Positions 30,101-36,682 of a stretch of 64,000 bases of DNA are shown here, one piece after another. The position numbers and the translations under genes were made by a program. The notes below the pieces were generated by a model, which did not search any database, was not told the DNA's origin, and saw only the letters and a list, made by a program, of their open reading frames with translations. Every line of letters begins with the position of its first letter. Within the stretch, counting starts at the first letter, position 1. The DNA comes from JAUZOB01 sp963692465 (lineage in GTDB: Bacteria; Bacteroidota; Bacteroidia; Bacteroidales; Prolixibacteraceae): positions 62,001 through 126,000 of the forward strand of contig OY829943.1 in the NCBI GenBank assembly GCA_963692465.1, written 5' to 3'.

Positions 30101-30390
30101 GAGCCGTCAGTTGCAGTAACCTTCCCTTTTACTACCACTTTTGATTGCTGCGATGCGATGAAACTCCCCGAATTCGGCTCTTTGAGTCCCTGAGTTGTCT
30201 TACTGTTTGTAACCTGTTTCTGAAAACCGGACGGAAGAGTACTCCCGTTACCGTAACCTGTTCTTGGAGAACCAACAGAAGCCCCTGCAAAGAGCAGAAA
30301 GGCAAGGGATAAGACCCCCGAAAGCCTCTGTGTGATCAAGATTCTTTGACTTCCCCGTAAAAGAAGTCCATTCTTACGATTTTTTTTCAT
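27178..30390 (-). CDS. SusC/RagA family TonB-linked outer-membrane transporter
   Basis: A 1070-residue barrel that imports oligosaccharides with its SusD lid. After an unusually long N-terminal stretch (about 90 residues including the signal) comes a CarboxypepD_reg-like domain (KVTATDGSPLPGVTVSIKG). The SusC TonB-box region NEVVVVGYGQQKRETVTGAIS follows, then the plug with LYLRGQGTLNGQAPLILVDGVPRD. The barrel ends in ...TYNVGVNVNF. It heads the operon SusC-SusD-lipoprotein. No sigma/anti-sigma pair or hybrid two-component gene is adjacent. A candidate antisense RNA lies over its leader. Confidence 0.95.
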   Translation of the reverse strand: MKKNRKNGLLLRGSQRILITQRLSGVLSLAFLLFAGASVGSPRTGYGNGSTLPSGFQKQVTNSKTTQGLKEPNSGSFIASQQSKVVVKGKVTATDGSPLPGVTVSIKGTTTGVITDVDGNYSIAIPKSAKELQFSFVGMKTKLIPLKDQSSINVVLEDEFHSINEVVVVGYGQQKRETVTGAISTIQTKEIKQSPAANLAVALAGRLPGLTTIQQSGQPGADVTNLYLRGQGTLNGQAPLILVDGVPRDLSYIDPNEVENVSILKDASSTAVFGVRGANGVILVTTKRGKNDLQQISFSVEQGYQNFTRMPTPVHSWEYATLRNQANLNDGKAIEFTDAQINHYKIQDEPLAYPDINWMKLISKNYTPQTRYNLNVSGGNKRFNYFINAGYLDQGGQWKVDQKDYDPSSSLRRYNFRSNIDVKLNPTLSTSLNVGGYLEKENQPQWNAYQIMAYTMVTPNIQPGPLTPAGQVITPLYNDGLSPYAMVNRSGYRQETRSNVMASYSMEQKLNFITDGLSTKMIASFDTKSIRELSAGQDYQHWMQEIKTGSDGKDSVAYARRDNVENTPLSLSTSAAFQSYFNYQWFINYNRTFNNLHDVTGLIMFQKDETIKPDERLPYRYIGLVGRATYGYNHKYFAEVNAGYNGSEQFAKGHRFGFFPSLSGSWVISNEDFLKDNKTLTYLKLRASWGEVGNDQLNGTRFLYLDNINLAGGYSGSIGDGQSINEQYFGNANLKWEVAKKVNIGTEIGLFTDLNITVDLFNEKRNNVLIDRSLVPSIVGMNSIPPLNIGRVSNKGYELVLNYHHAFTPDFSMTSSINFNYAKNKVLYDDEPEYPDTYVCRYRKTGYAISRSYRFGWETDGYWKSQQEIDASEITYTGRPPRPGDFKYKDLNHDGIIDNADKVLLKYTDVPEYTYGAAFSFNCKHVDLSFLIQGIAHCSKYYDAQGVWEFVGGNGVYYNNDKTAWTPERAANGAKITFPALSTAQSSSECPNDFFYENCAYWRLKNLELGYTLPLSLSKKVKSSKIRIYVNGLNLFTVDHMISKNLDPEVSSNYTYPMTRTYNVGVNVNF

Positions 30391-30422
30391 AAGTTGTTTT
30401 TGAGTTTTTGGTTTTTATAATC

Positions 30423-30532
30423 GCCTTATTTTCTGATAAGGCCTTGTAATCTCACTGAAACGGAGTATCCGTAAAACACTCTGCTTCTGACTTAAAGCCG
30501 ACCGGTACCGTAAATACCGGTCAGTGTTTTTT
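30423..30532 (+). ncRNA. Candidate antisense small RNA over the SusC leader
   Basis: On the plus strand three hairpins follow one another. The first is GCCTTAT/ATAAGGC (30423-30442), the second ACGGA/TCCGT (30460-30472), and the third GACCGGTA/TACCGGTC (30500-30522), which runs into AGTGTTTTTTT. The T-run exists only on the plus strand, so the transcript would point away from SusC and be antisense to its leader. Bacteroides fragilis DonS and relatives are known to be small RNAs antisense to the upstream region of susC genes. The match here is one of architecture and position; the 5' end is a guess. Confidence 0.5.
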
Positions 30533-30946
30533 TAAATTAATCGTTTATACCATAGGCGTACGATAAATGAATCGATGAAATCTTCTTGCGGTTCGTCTAG
30601 CACCGAAACACGCAATGCAATTCACTGAATAATTAATTTCACTTGCAGACCCTGCCCATAGACTAAAGCAGAAAGCTCACAACAGAGCCTGCGGTTAATT
30701 TTATTCAATCGTTGATTCGAATGATCCTGGGACGGATCACAAAAGAGAAAGACTAAATATGCAGGGACACACCCCCACCCAACTTCACACAATCTATCCC
30801 CACATAATCAGTAGGAAGATCAGTAAAAGATACCGGGCCGCTTACTTCACCCGATGAAAATTAAAAGAGCTCAAGTCATTCAACACAAAGACACAACTGT
30901 ATACCGAAGTACCTTGTAGAAAGACATACGACTCCCATTCATTCCT

Positions 30947-31132
30947 TTAATGAAGGAATGATCCTTGCTGAAATGCGTTCCATGTAGTTCGAAACATTGG
31001 GAATACGCCAGGAAGAATCTGTGGGTTAACCACACACTTTTTCTTCCTTTGAGTTGGAGCTCTTGATGCAGAAGTCAGAACCGCTTCGGTTCTCTCTGCT
31101 TTCATCTGGATGAATTGTTTTTCGTTTTTCAT
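30947..31132 (-). CDS. Possible 61-residue peptide after structured leader
   Basis: A short frame starting MKNEKQFIQMKAERTEAV and ending GSFLH, basic in the middle (QRKKKCVV). I recognise no family. The ATG at 31132 lies 5 bases after a 10-mer that can pair with the preceding leader. A 7-bp hairpin (AGAACCG/CGGTTCT) lies inside the frame, and the stop codon is in the loop of a perfect 8-bp hairpin (30940-30960). These features suggest a leader peptide or an RNA that merely happens to be open. A longer in-frame start at 31186 is unlikely because it is inside the hairpin. Confidence 0.35.
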   Translation of the reverse strand: MKNEKQFIQMKAERTEAVLTSASRAPTQRKKKCVVNPQILPGVFPMFRTTWNAFQQGSFLH

Positions 31133-31136
31133 AGGA

Positions 31137-31298
31137 CTATTTCGCATTAAAATAAAAAAGGGCCGCATACTGCGAAATAGCCCCAACGTTGCTAGAACGA
31201 TGAAATATCTGGACGAGCTCTCCTCGCCCCTATGCGGCCTGTATCTAAAAAAGAATATTTCAGATTGAGTCCTAGCAATATGTTTTAACTATTTCGCA
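31137..31298 (-). promoter_or_regulatory. Attenuator-like leader with competing hairpins
   Basis: Fold 1 pairs GGCCGCATA and TATGCGGCC (plus-strand 31161-31169 and 31231-31239). On the minus strand it is followed by C and six T residues, like a terminator. Fold 2 nests three pairs: TGCGAAATAG/CTATTTCGCA (31171-31180 with 31289-31298), TTGCTAG/CTAGCAA (31189-31195 with 31272-31278) and TGAAATAT/ATATTTCA (31201-31208 with 31255-31262). The two folds cross, so they exclude each other or form a pseudoknot. The 10-mer CTATTTCGCA also occurs at 31137-31146, just before the short ORF. Found by eye; no known riboswitch class recognised. Confidence 0.5.
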
Positions 31299-31570
31299 TT
31301 ACAAATATGCAATATTTTTCAAAACGATATTCAAAAAAGTGAATATGAGAAGCATTATTTTTATGTTTCTTGCGAAAAAATAGAATGATAGAAACTCATA
31401 AGCTAGAATTACAATCCTGTGCTGTATTCACAAACCCCGACATTGAGTTCTTTGCATGATCTCATAATAGAATTTATTTCTTCCGAAAAATCATCTGAAA
31501 TTTCAAACATAATCAGAACATATAAAAGGGATTATATCTAAATTAGGGACTTCCAAAAAGCAGTCAAATT

Positions 31571-31891
31571 ATGAATACGGAATCATACCCAAATCAAAAA
31601 ATAGAACAAGCATTTGATGATTTATTTGCAAGCCGGTCTGCTGAAGAAGTTATTGAAGACGAAGCAGCTCTACTAATGTTCCGCTTTTTAAGCATTATTG
31701 AAACTAAGCGGAAAAAACTCAGATGGACCAGAAGGCAATTAGCAGAAAAGATCGGTACATCTCCTTCTTATCTTACACAACTTTTTCGCGGTGACAAATT
31801 GATAAACATGCTCACTTTAGCAAAATTTGAAAAAGCATTGAATATTGATTTTGAGATTACAGAAAAACGTAGCCACAAAAAAATAAATTAA
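31571..31891 (+). CDS. XRE family helix-turn-helix protein
   Basis: A 106-residue DNA-binding protein. A helical N-terminus (about 1-50) precedes an XRE-type HTH at residues 53-76 (TRRQLAEKIGTSPSYLTQLFRG). It could be a free-standing regulator or the antitoxin half of a HigBA-like pair. No toxin frame is present on either side, only a RhuM relic downstream and short broken frames upstream. It opens the accessory island. Confidence 0.85.
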   Translation: MNTESYPNQKIEQAFDDLFASRSAEEVIEDEAALLMFRFLSIIETKRKKLRWTRRQLAEKIGTSPSYLTQLFRGDKLINMLTLAKFEKALNIDFEITEKRSHKKIN

Positions 31892-32275
31892 ACTTTGTGC
31901 CTAAAATAAGTTAGCAATTCCACATTACAGCCTTACCGCAATGATAGCATCAAGGTTGTAGAAAACAATTTTTCAACTTACACTTCTATTACCCTTTTTT
32001 GAACTATCCGGAATTTCCGGATGATTGCCTCAGAGTTCAATTCTTCTGATATAAAAATATCTTAAGTATACGGTGGCGCTGCTTCGCCGGATTTTAGCAT
32101 TTGTATTTTCAAAAAGCACACAACACTTTGCCGATTAGAAGTGCAAAATTTCTACGATTATAAATCGTGATTTTCAAGAAAATGCAAAATATTTATAAAT
32201 AGCGAAGTCTAAATGCAAAATATTTGCGATTAAGATTCCCCGTCAGGGAAAAAAGACATGAAGTTAGTAACTCTA
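31892..32275. other. Intergenic region with relic, 384 bp
   Basis: It contains the RhuM relic (31931-32062), a small palindrome ACGATT/AATCGT near 32155, and two copies of AATGCAAAATATTT near 32182 and 32212. No intact gene is present. Confidence 0.4.
31931..32062 (-). pseudogene. Remnant of a second RhuM family gene
   Basis: The minus strand encodes ELNSEAIIRKFRIV and, after a scrambled stretch, FYNLDAIIAVR. These match ELNKEAVIRKFRITAS and FYNLDAIIAVGYR of the intact RhuM gene 1.9 kb away. The DNA of 31931-31957 and 32005-32062 is close to 33790-33816 and 33855-33910. Both ends and the middle are degraded and there is no start. Confidence 0.75.
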
Positions 32276-32911
32276 TTATTTAGAGCCAGTCCCATTGCAA
32301 CTCTGACAGATATGGGTTCCGCCACAATGCTTACATCTATGATTTTTAGCAATACAGTATGGATCAGAACAAGTGACTCCATACATGTTTTGTACGCAAG
32401 CTTTAGATTGCCCTAGACTGTTACAATAAGGGCATTGTCCTGTCCCCTCACAATATCCGCATTTGCGTTTTGATGGCTGAATATTATTGTCCGTATTATC
32501 ATTTTGGTTGTAAGAACCACCACTATATCCTGATATTCCATTAAGACAATTTTGTAAAAAGTGATCATCAGGAGAACATGCTTTTGCATAAACTAATGTT
32601 ACGCCATTTGCACTCAATGCTATTTTGTTTTGCGTTATCCACGTTAATGCATAAGCAATGGTTTTATCATTAACTGTTATAGCTAAATTATCCTCGGATA
32701 ACTGAAATGTTCCTTGTAGACAAGATTGTTGATTGTTAGCAAGGTTTCTATCCGTACAAGTGAATTGATTGTTTTCTGAAAATCCAATTAATTCACTATT
32801 CATTGCTACTGCTGGATTTTGTAATTGCCACATTGCATTTTCCAATGACTGAGAAAACGTCGAAGAGCACAGGATAAACAGGATAATTGATAAAATAGCC
32901 GTTTTTTTCAT
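32276..32911 (-). CDS. Secreted protein with DnaJ-like zinc-ribbon repeats
   Basis: A 211-residue protein with a signal peptide ending STFSQ (residue 21). Residues 22-125 form a small beta-rich domain resembling lipocalin/DUF-type stress domains. After a Gly/Asn-rich linker the C-terminus carries two CxxC-x(n)-CxxC units: Cys151/154/160/163 in CGYCEGTGQCPYC, and Cys193/196/202/205 in CKHCGGTHICQSC. This is the pattern of the DnaJ zinc-binding domain, here in an exported protein without a J domain. A -7 element TACTTTTG lies at 32985-32992 upstream. Function is unknown. Confidence 0.75.
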   Translation of the reverse strand: MKKTAILSIILFILCSSTFSQSLENAMWQLQNPAVAMNSELIGFSENNQFTCTDRNLANNQQSCLQGTFQLSEDNLAITVNDKTIAYALTWITQNKIALSANGVTLVYAKACSPDDHFLQNCLNGISGYSGGSYNQNDNTDNNIQPSKRKCGYCEGTGQCPYCNSLGQSKACVQNMYGVTCSDPYCIAKNHRCKHCGGTHICQSCNGTGSK

Positions 32912-33049
32912 TCTTTCATTGAGTTACAGAGCTTTTATACAACGATGTTTTTTACGTTTCTTATGCTCAATTAATAATAATCGACAAAAGTATAAAAACC
33001 AGCTATAATCTTATTATAAGGCGCTTCTAAAAATCCATTTTGTGCGACT

Positions 33050-34063
33050 TCACTCTTCTTTCTCCTTTTTTGATTTTGAGTCTGATACCTTTTTCGTCAG
33101 TTCGTCAAAATCACTTACATACAGCCGATCCTGCACAACGCGGAACTTTTCATATTCATCCTCTGCCAAATGCACAGCAATCTCATGGCTAATCTTTCCC
33201 GAATCTTTCAATACCCCGTAATCATTAAATATCAAAAAAGCATCTAACTTTTTCGCCCAATCATTCATAGTCATCGCTATCTGACGCTTTGCCTGACTCT
33301 CTGCATAGTTCAGGTACATTTCAACAATTCGGTTCAGTTCATCCAATTCACTCGCAGAAAGATAATTTTTTGCAATAAAAACATCTGTTTTTTGAATTTT
33401 ACCTGCAGGAGCATGCTTCCAGGTCATCAATCCCATGTGTGGTTTTTGGGCATCAGCCCGGTGATAAATCAACTCTGCTGCGGTTTGCCCTGTAATAGCC
33501 CAGTGCATTTTATTCTGTACTGCTTTATAAAATTGTAGCGTAATTTGGGCTTTAGGATCATAATCCATACTACACTGAGCATATATGTCGGTTATCTTCT
33601 GGTAAAAACGACGCTCACTGGTCCTGATTTCCCGAATTCGTTCCAGTAACTCATCAAAATAATCCCTGCCAAAATTCTTCCCCTGCTTCAAGCGCTCATC
33701 GTCCAATACAAATCCTTTGATAATGAATTCACGCAAAGTTTTTGTTGCCCAAATACGAAACCGGGTTGCCTCCATACTATTTACACGATACCCTACCGCA
33801 ATGATAGCATCAAGGTTATAAAACTGAGTATTATATTTTTTCCCATCAGAAGCAGTTATCCGGAATTTCCGGATAACTGCTTCTTTATTCAATTCTCCTG
33901 TTGTAAAAATATTTTGCAAGTGCTCATTAACGGTTCTCACATCAACCCCAAATAACTCAGCCATCTTCTTTTGTGATAACCAAAATGTTTCATCTTCAAA
34001 AAACACTTCGATAGAGGCCGATCCTTCAGGAATACTGTATAGTAATATCTCAAACTGTTCCAT
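33050..34063 (-). CDS. RhuM family protein
   Basis: A protein of about 337 residues of the virulence RhuM family, common in bacterial accessory regions. The N-terminus has an HTH-like segment (ETFWLSQKKMAELFGVDVRTVNEHL). It is followed by the family core ELNKEAVIRKFRITASDGKKYNTQFYNLDAIIAVGYRVNSMEATRFRIWATKTLREFIIKGF. The second half is helical and charged. The frame extends to a TTG at 34081, but the ATG at 34063 is more likely. A CCGACA palindrome lies upstream. RhuM genes often accompany toxin-antitoxin or restriction genes; a defined activity is not known to me. Confidence 0.9.
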   Translation of the reverse strand: MEQFEILLYSIPEGSASIEVFFEDETFWLSQKKMAELFGVDVRTVNEHLQNIFTTGELNKEAVIRKFRITASDGKKYNTQFYNLDAIIAVGYRVNSMEATRFRIWATKTLREFIIKGFVLDDERLKQGKNFGRDYFDELLERIREIRTSERRFYQKITDIYAQCSMDYDPKAQITLQFYKAVQNKMHWAITGQTAAELIYHRADAQKPHMGLMTWKHAPAGKIQKTDVFIAKNYLSASELDELNRIVEMYLNYAESQAKRQIAMTMNDWAKKLDAFLIFNDYGVLKDSGKISHEIAVHLAEDEYEKFRVVQDRLYVSDFDELTKKVSDSKSKKEKEE

Positions 34064-34226
34064 ATTTATTGTCCTTATCAAACATTATAATTTCAGCAAA
34101 ATCTTCACCGAGGCAATTGTAGCCGACAAACCGACAACTGTCGGATATTGAGACATGATTTTGGTATAAGCCATAGCGAACCGCCTGCAAATAGTCAAAG
34201 TTAACCCTTAATAAATCATCTTTCAT
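34050..34226 (-). CDS. Short 58-residue frame overlapping RhuM
   Basis: It starts MKDDLLRVNFDYLQAV and runs into the first codons of RhuM, overlapping its ATG by 14 bp. Its first dozen residues recur in two other short frames at 39532-39675 and 40927-41055 (MKGDLFEVNLDYCLV, MKDDLLEVNLDYCLV), which lie in the direct repeats. The start sequence is therefore shared by three loci, but the three frames diverge after about 20 residues. It is either a small peptide family or the broken beginning of a larger gene. Confidence 0.3.
   Translation of the reverse strand: MKDDLLRVNFDYLQAVRYGLYQNHVSISDSCRFVGYNCLGEDFAEIIMFDKDNKYGTV
34123..34144 (-). promoter_or_regulatory. CCGACA repeat and palindrome upstream of RhuM
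   Basis: CCGACAAA (34123-34130) is followed at once by CCGACA-AC-TGTCGG (34131-34144), a 6-bp-arm palindrome 68-81 bp before the RhuM ATG. It is a candidate operator for RhuM or another island regulator. Confidence 0.45.
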
Positions 34227-34263
34227 GGTAGTATGTGACCAAAATGTTTACTTAGACAGAAAC

Positions 34264-34773
34264 TTATTCATTTAAAACAAACTTCCAGGCACAGGCACAG
34301 CTTTCGTCCGTGACGTCGGGGAAACAACTAATTGCCATGCATTCGATCCGGTCATCAATCGTTTTAGCGAAATAGGTATATTCAATAATACCAACAGATT
34401 TGCAAGGATGGAAAGGCATGTTTTTCCTCCGGCGGGCAGATTGTACCCGACAATCGACGATACGGTAAATCAGAGTATGTGCATCGCAAATAAATTCTAC
34501 TTCAGGATTACCCAAAGCAGAAAAACGTAATGACAATGCTTTTTTTAGTCCCTCTAATCCTGAACGATCTGGCAGTTGCAGCATCTTTTTAATGCGTCGA
34601 GCCTCAATTTCCGTAAAGCGTCGCCAGGCGTTCCCGTCATGATGCATGGCGGAATCCATTCCGTTTTCTTGTTCGATTGATTGAAACCATACCCCATCCA
34701 GTGCATAAATATTACGGGCATATATGCGTACAAGTTCCTTCAGTTGATTATTTGACAGGTCGTCTAATGTCAT
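34264..34773 (-). CDS. DUF6125 family protein
   Basis: A 169-residue soluble protein. The pattern matches DUF6125: LSNNQLKELVRIYARNIYALDGVWFQSIE at the N-terminus, WRRFTEIEARRIKKML, then TLIYRIVDCRVQSARRRKNMPFHPCKSVGIIEYTYFAKTID. It ends with a Cys-containing tail CACAWKF. The conserved Cys residues suggest metal or cofactor binding, but no reaction is established. It lies 28 bp after the stop of the upstream ADP-ribosyltransferase-like gene on the same strand, so it may be its operon partner. DUF6125 proteins also occur outside such islands. Confidence 0.72.
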   Translation of the reverse strand: MTLDDLSNNQLKELVRIYARNIYALDGVWFQSIEQENGMDSAMHHDGNAWRRFTEIEARRIKKMLQLPDRSGLEGLKKALSLRFSALGNPEVEFICDAHTLIYRIVDCRVQSARRRKNMPFHPCKSVGIIEYTYFAKTIDDRIECMAISCFPDVTDESCACAWKFVLNE

Positions 34774-34801
34774 TGTTGTAGTTTATAGTTAAAAATTCAG
34801 T

Positions 34802-35410
34802 TCAAGGATTAGGAAATCTATTGTCAATTTTTTTTGGGAGAAAATAACCTTTGATACAATTATTGTTTCTTATACAAATTTGAATATGATTTTTGTCTGC
34901 AAAGCCAGCGCCGGGATATAAACGGTCTCCTTCCCAGAACACACCACGAACTGAATTATACTCAGGAGCACCTATTATTTTATTTATCGAATATAATGTT
35001 TCGATTACAGCACAGTCTAATTTTCTGAAAAGCTTGGTGTTTACTGGCAAGGGCTTGAGTTCCCCTTTTTTCCCAGATAATTTGTTCAAAAGAATTAATG
35101 CTTCGTATGACCTTTTTAATTCATTCAAACAATTAGAATCAATCAGATCAAGACAATACCCTAAATCGATGATAGCTCCAACAACAGCGGGTTTCTTTAT
35201 ATTTGAAGTTTTCCGAGTCATTGATTCTTTAGCAAAATCAAGAGCACGTTCCGGATCGTTTTGCCAAAAATAACTTCCATGACCTAACCAATCGTAATCA
35301 TTTTTGCTCCACATTAATTCATCGTTACCTTCAACAACATTCTTTGCAACAGATTCGTCACAACCATGGAAGCCAATTACAAAATTACACCGTCTTGAGT
35401 AAAGGTTCAT
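34802..35410 (-). CDS. Putative ADP-ribosyltransferase-fold toxin, copy 1
   Basis: A 202-residue protein with no family name that I can give. The N-terminus GFHGCDESVA (His15) and NDYDWLGHGSYFWQNDPERAL (Tyr47) recall the H and Y motifs of PARP-like ADP-ribosyltransferases. A conserved Glu160 in VRGVFWEG, then LYPGAGF and HIQICIRN, sits where the third catalytic motif would be. These assignments are inference. The gene starts 2 bp after the stop of a 73-residue gene, a tight toxin-antitoxin-like spacing. A homologue with roughly half its residues identical lies at 39746-40369. Copy 1 has Ser where copy 2 has Ile before the motif Tyr. Confidence 0.68.
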   Translation of the reverse strand: MNLYSRRCNFVIGFHGCDESVAKNVVEGNDELMWSKNDYDWLGHGSYFWQNDPERALDFAKESMTRKTSNIKKPAVVGAIIDLGYCLDLIDSNCLNELKRSYEALILLNKLSGKKGELKPLPVNTKLFRKLDCAVIETLYSINKIIGAPEYNSVRGVFWEGDRLYPGAGFADKNHIQICIRNNNCIKGYFLPKKIDNRFPNP

Positions 35411-35412
35411 GA

Positions 35413-35634
35413 TTACAAAACGTCCAGGCCCTCTGTTTTATAATGTTCGGTAAGATCTCCATTACTGTCACAAATACCAGCTTCCTGGAGAAAGATTATA
35501 GCTTTTTTCCTGGAAGACGTTATGTCTTTAATGACGTTTTTAATCCGTTTAGCTCTTTCTTCAGCATCAAGAGATGTTTCAGAAAAAGACGTTTGCGAAT
35601 AATCAATTATCTCTTCTGATCTTTTCTTTGCCAT
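35413..35634 (-). CDS. Small antitoxin-like protein, copy 1
   Basis: A 73-residue charged, helical protein beginning MAKKRSEEIIDYSQTSFSET and ending in FLQEAGICDSNGDLTEHYK, a tail style seen in small Bacteroidota antitoxins. It directly precedes the transferase-like gene. A nearly identical copy (five changes) is at 37855-38076, and a distant one at 40383-40586. It is the probable antidote and autoregulator, though no DNA-binding fold is obvious. A CTTTAC/GTAAAG inverted repeat lies directly upstream of its start. Confidence 0.72.
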   Translation of the reverse strand: MAKKRSEEIIDYSQTSFSETSLDAEERAKRIKNVIKDITSSRKKAIIFLQEAGICDSNGDLTEHYKTEGLDVL

Positions 35635-35636
35635 CG

Positions 35637-35660
35637 CTTTACTTTTTTAACGCTGTAAAG
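35637..35660 (-). promoter_or_regulatory. Inverted repeat at the antitoxin start, copy 1
   Basis: CTTTAC (35637-35642) and GTAAAG (35655-35660) are 12 bp apart, immediately before the ATG. The same repeat is kept at 38079-38102 before the orphan copy. It could be an autoregulatory operator. Confidence 0.45.
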
Positions 35661-35878
35661 TTATCTTTTTACTATACGAATTGTTCTTATGGTTGCTTTT
35701 TTATTTGGTAAACTTTTGCCTTTTTTAAGTATACATGAATGGGAAAGGTTGTAGATATCTGCCTATTTTATGATTAATTTGCTTATTTCATTCCAATAAA
35801 AGAAAGCTTCCAAATTTGCCCTTTTGAGTTTATTTAACTTAGTGGGGAATGGGTTCCAAATCGTAGAGTCGGAGTGTA

Positions 35879-36601
35879 TCATAATTTATTCTCATTTAAA
35901 AGCTGCTCCACATTTTTTTTCCGTCCTCTTCTGGTAGCATAGCGCAGTAGTTTGTTTTTATTTATTTTATGACGTTCAAATATATTGGTATAAACCGAAT
36001 GAATTTCAGCCCCTTGCATAAATGAAAATTCCACATCGCCCACAATATCAACCAATATTTTTTCTATTGCCGGAGTGTTTATGCCATCAATTATTTGTAA
36101 AGGAGCTTCAGTGATTAACGGACGAATAATTATAGCTTTAGAACCACTTATGTAGCGGTCAAAATTAGTTTGATCTGGCATAAAAAACACACGCTGCAAA
36201 CTATCCGTATTCAACAAATTGAAAACCGATTCGGCCACTTCACGCTCCACATCCACATATATAAAATTCAAGTTTGGTATATGGTGCATGTATGACATTA
36301 TGGCGTTGCTGCTCCAGATACAATAATCGGCAAATGGGAAGTGGGTTCTGATTTTCTCATTTAACTGTTTAATATCGTCAGAACAAATGATAGAGAATTC
36401 TTTTTTCGCATCGACAGGCAAAGCATAGATCCCTCTTTCAATACGTATTAATTTTTTACTGTGTGATAAACGCTGTAAATGAACAGATATGGCATTAGCA
36501 GAAACTTCCCGATTATGGTTTCTTAAAAAATCGATCAATGTCTTACGCGTAAAACTTTTACACGAAGCGGCAAAGTGTAATATATCGGCAGTTGCAACCA
36601 T
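35879..36601 (-). CDS. AbiEi-like antitoxin/regulator (DUF6577), orphan
   Basis: A 240-residue protein. An N-terminal winged-helix segment (about 1-60, FTRKTLIDFLRNHNREVSANAISVHLQRL then RIERGIYAL) is followed by an AbiEi-type domain (FPFADYCIWSSNAIMSYMHHI...FIYVDVEREVAESVF). The C-terminus is basic (RRGRKKN). In AbiE systems this protein represses its operon and protects against a downstream nucleotidyltransferase (AbiEii). Here no nucleotidyltransferase gene follows; the next gene is the small antitoxin-like gene 244 bp on. A 17-bp inverted repeat covers its promoter. Confidence 0.82.
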   Translation of the reverse strand: MVATADILHFAASCKSFTRKTLIDFLRNHNREVSANAISVHLQRLSHSKKLIRIERGIYALPVDAKKEFSIICSDDIKQLNEKIRTHFPFADYCIWSSNAIMSYMHHIPNLNFIYVDVEREVAESVFNLLNTDSLQRVFFMPDQTNFDRYISGSKAIIIRPLITEAPLQIIDGINTPAIEKILVDIVGDVEFSFMQGAEIHSVYTNIFERHKINKNKLLRYATRRGRKKNVEQLLNENKL

Positions 36602-36629
36602 TAATAGAATTTAGATCATCACCAACAAA

Positions 36630-36682
36630 CAAAAGTATAACAATTTTGGCAACAAATCCACTCTATTGCCAAAATTGTTATA
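36630..36682 (-). promoter_or_regulatory. Promoter and 17-bp inverted-repeat operator of the AbiEi-like gene
   Basis: Arms TATAACAATTTTGGCAA (36636-36652) and its exact complement (36666-36682) are 13 bp apart. On the minus strand a -7 element TACTTTTG (36630-36637) overlaps the inner arm, about 30 bp before the ATG. AbiEi proteins are known to bind inverted repeats in their promoters, so autorepression fits. Confidence 0.7.

Larger units (their letters stand above)
30391..31570. other. Long non-coding stretch upstream of SusC, 1180 bp
   Basis: This is far longer than a normal leader. From SusC outward it holds a three-hairpin RNA candidate on the plus strand (30423-30532), an unannotated stretch to 30939, and a hairpin at 30940-30960. 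Next come a 61-codon minus-strand frame (30947-31132), a leader with competing pairings (31137-31298), and a 33-codon minus-strand frame (31409-31510, MFEISDDFSEE...) of doubtful value. The rest is AT-rich upstream DNA of the XRE gene. Confidence 0.5.

Noticed and set aside
31186..31186. Longer start for the short ORF after the leader
   Set aside because: It would begin inside the terminator-like hairpin; the Met at 31132 comes after it.
31137..31298. tRNA or tmRNA in the structured leader
   Set aside because: The closing stem is 9 bp and the internal arms do not match a tRNA cloverleaf; no anticodon arm or CCA end could be placed.
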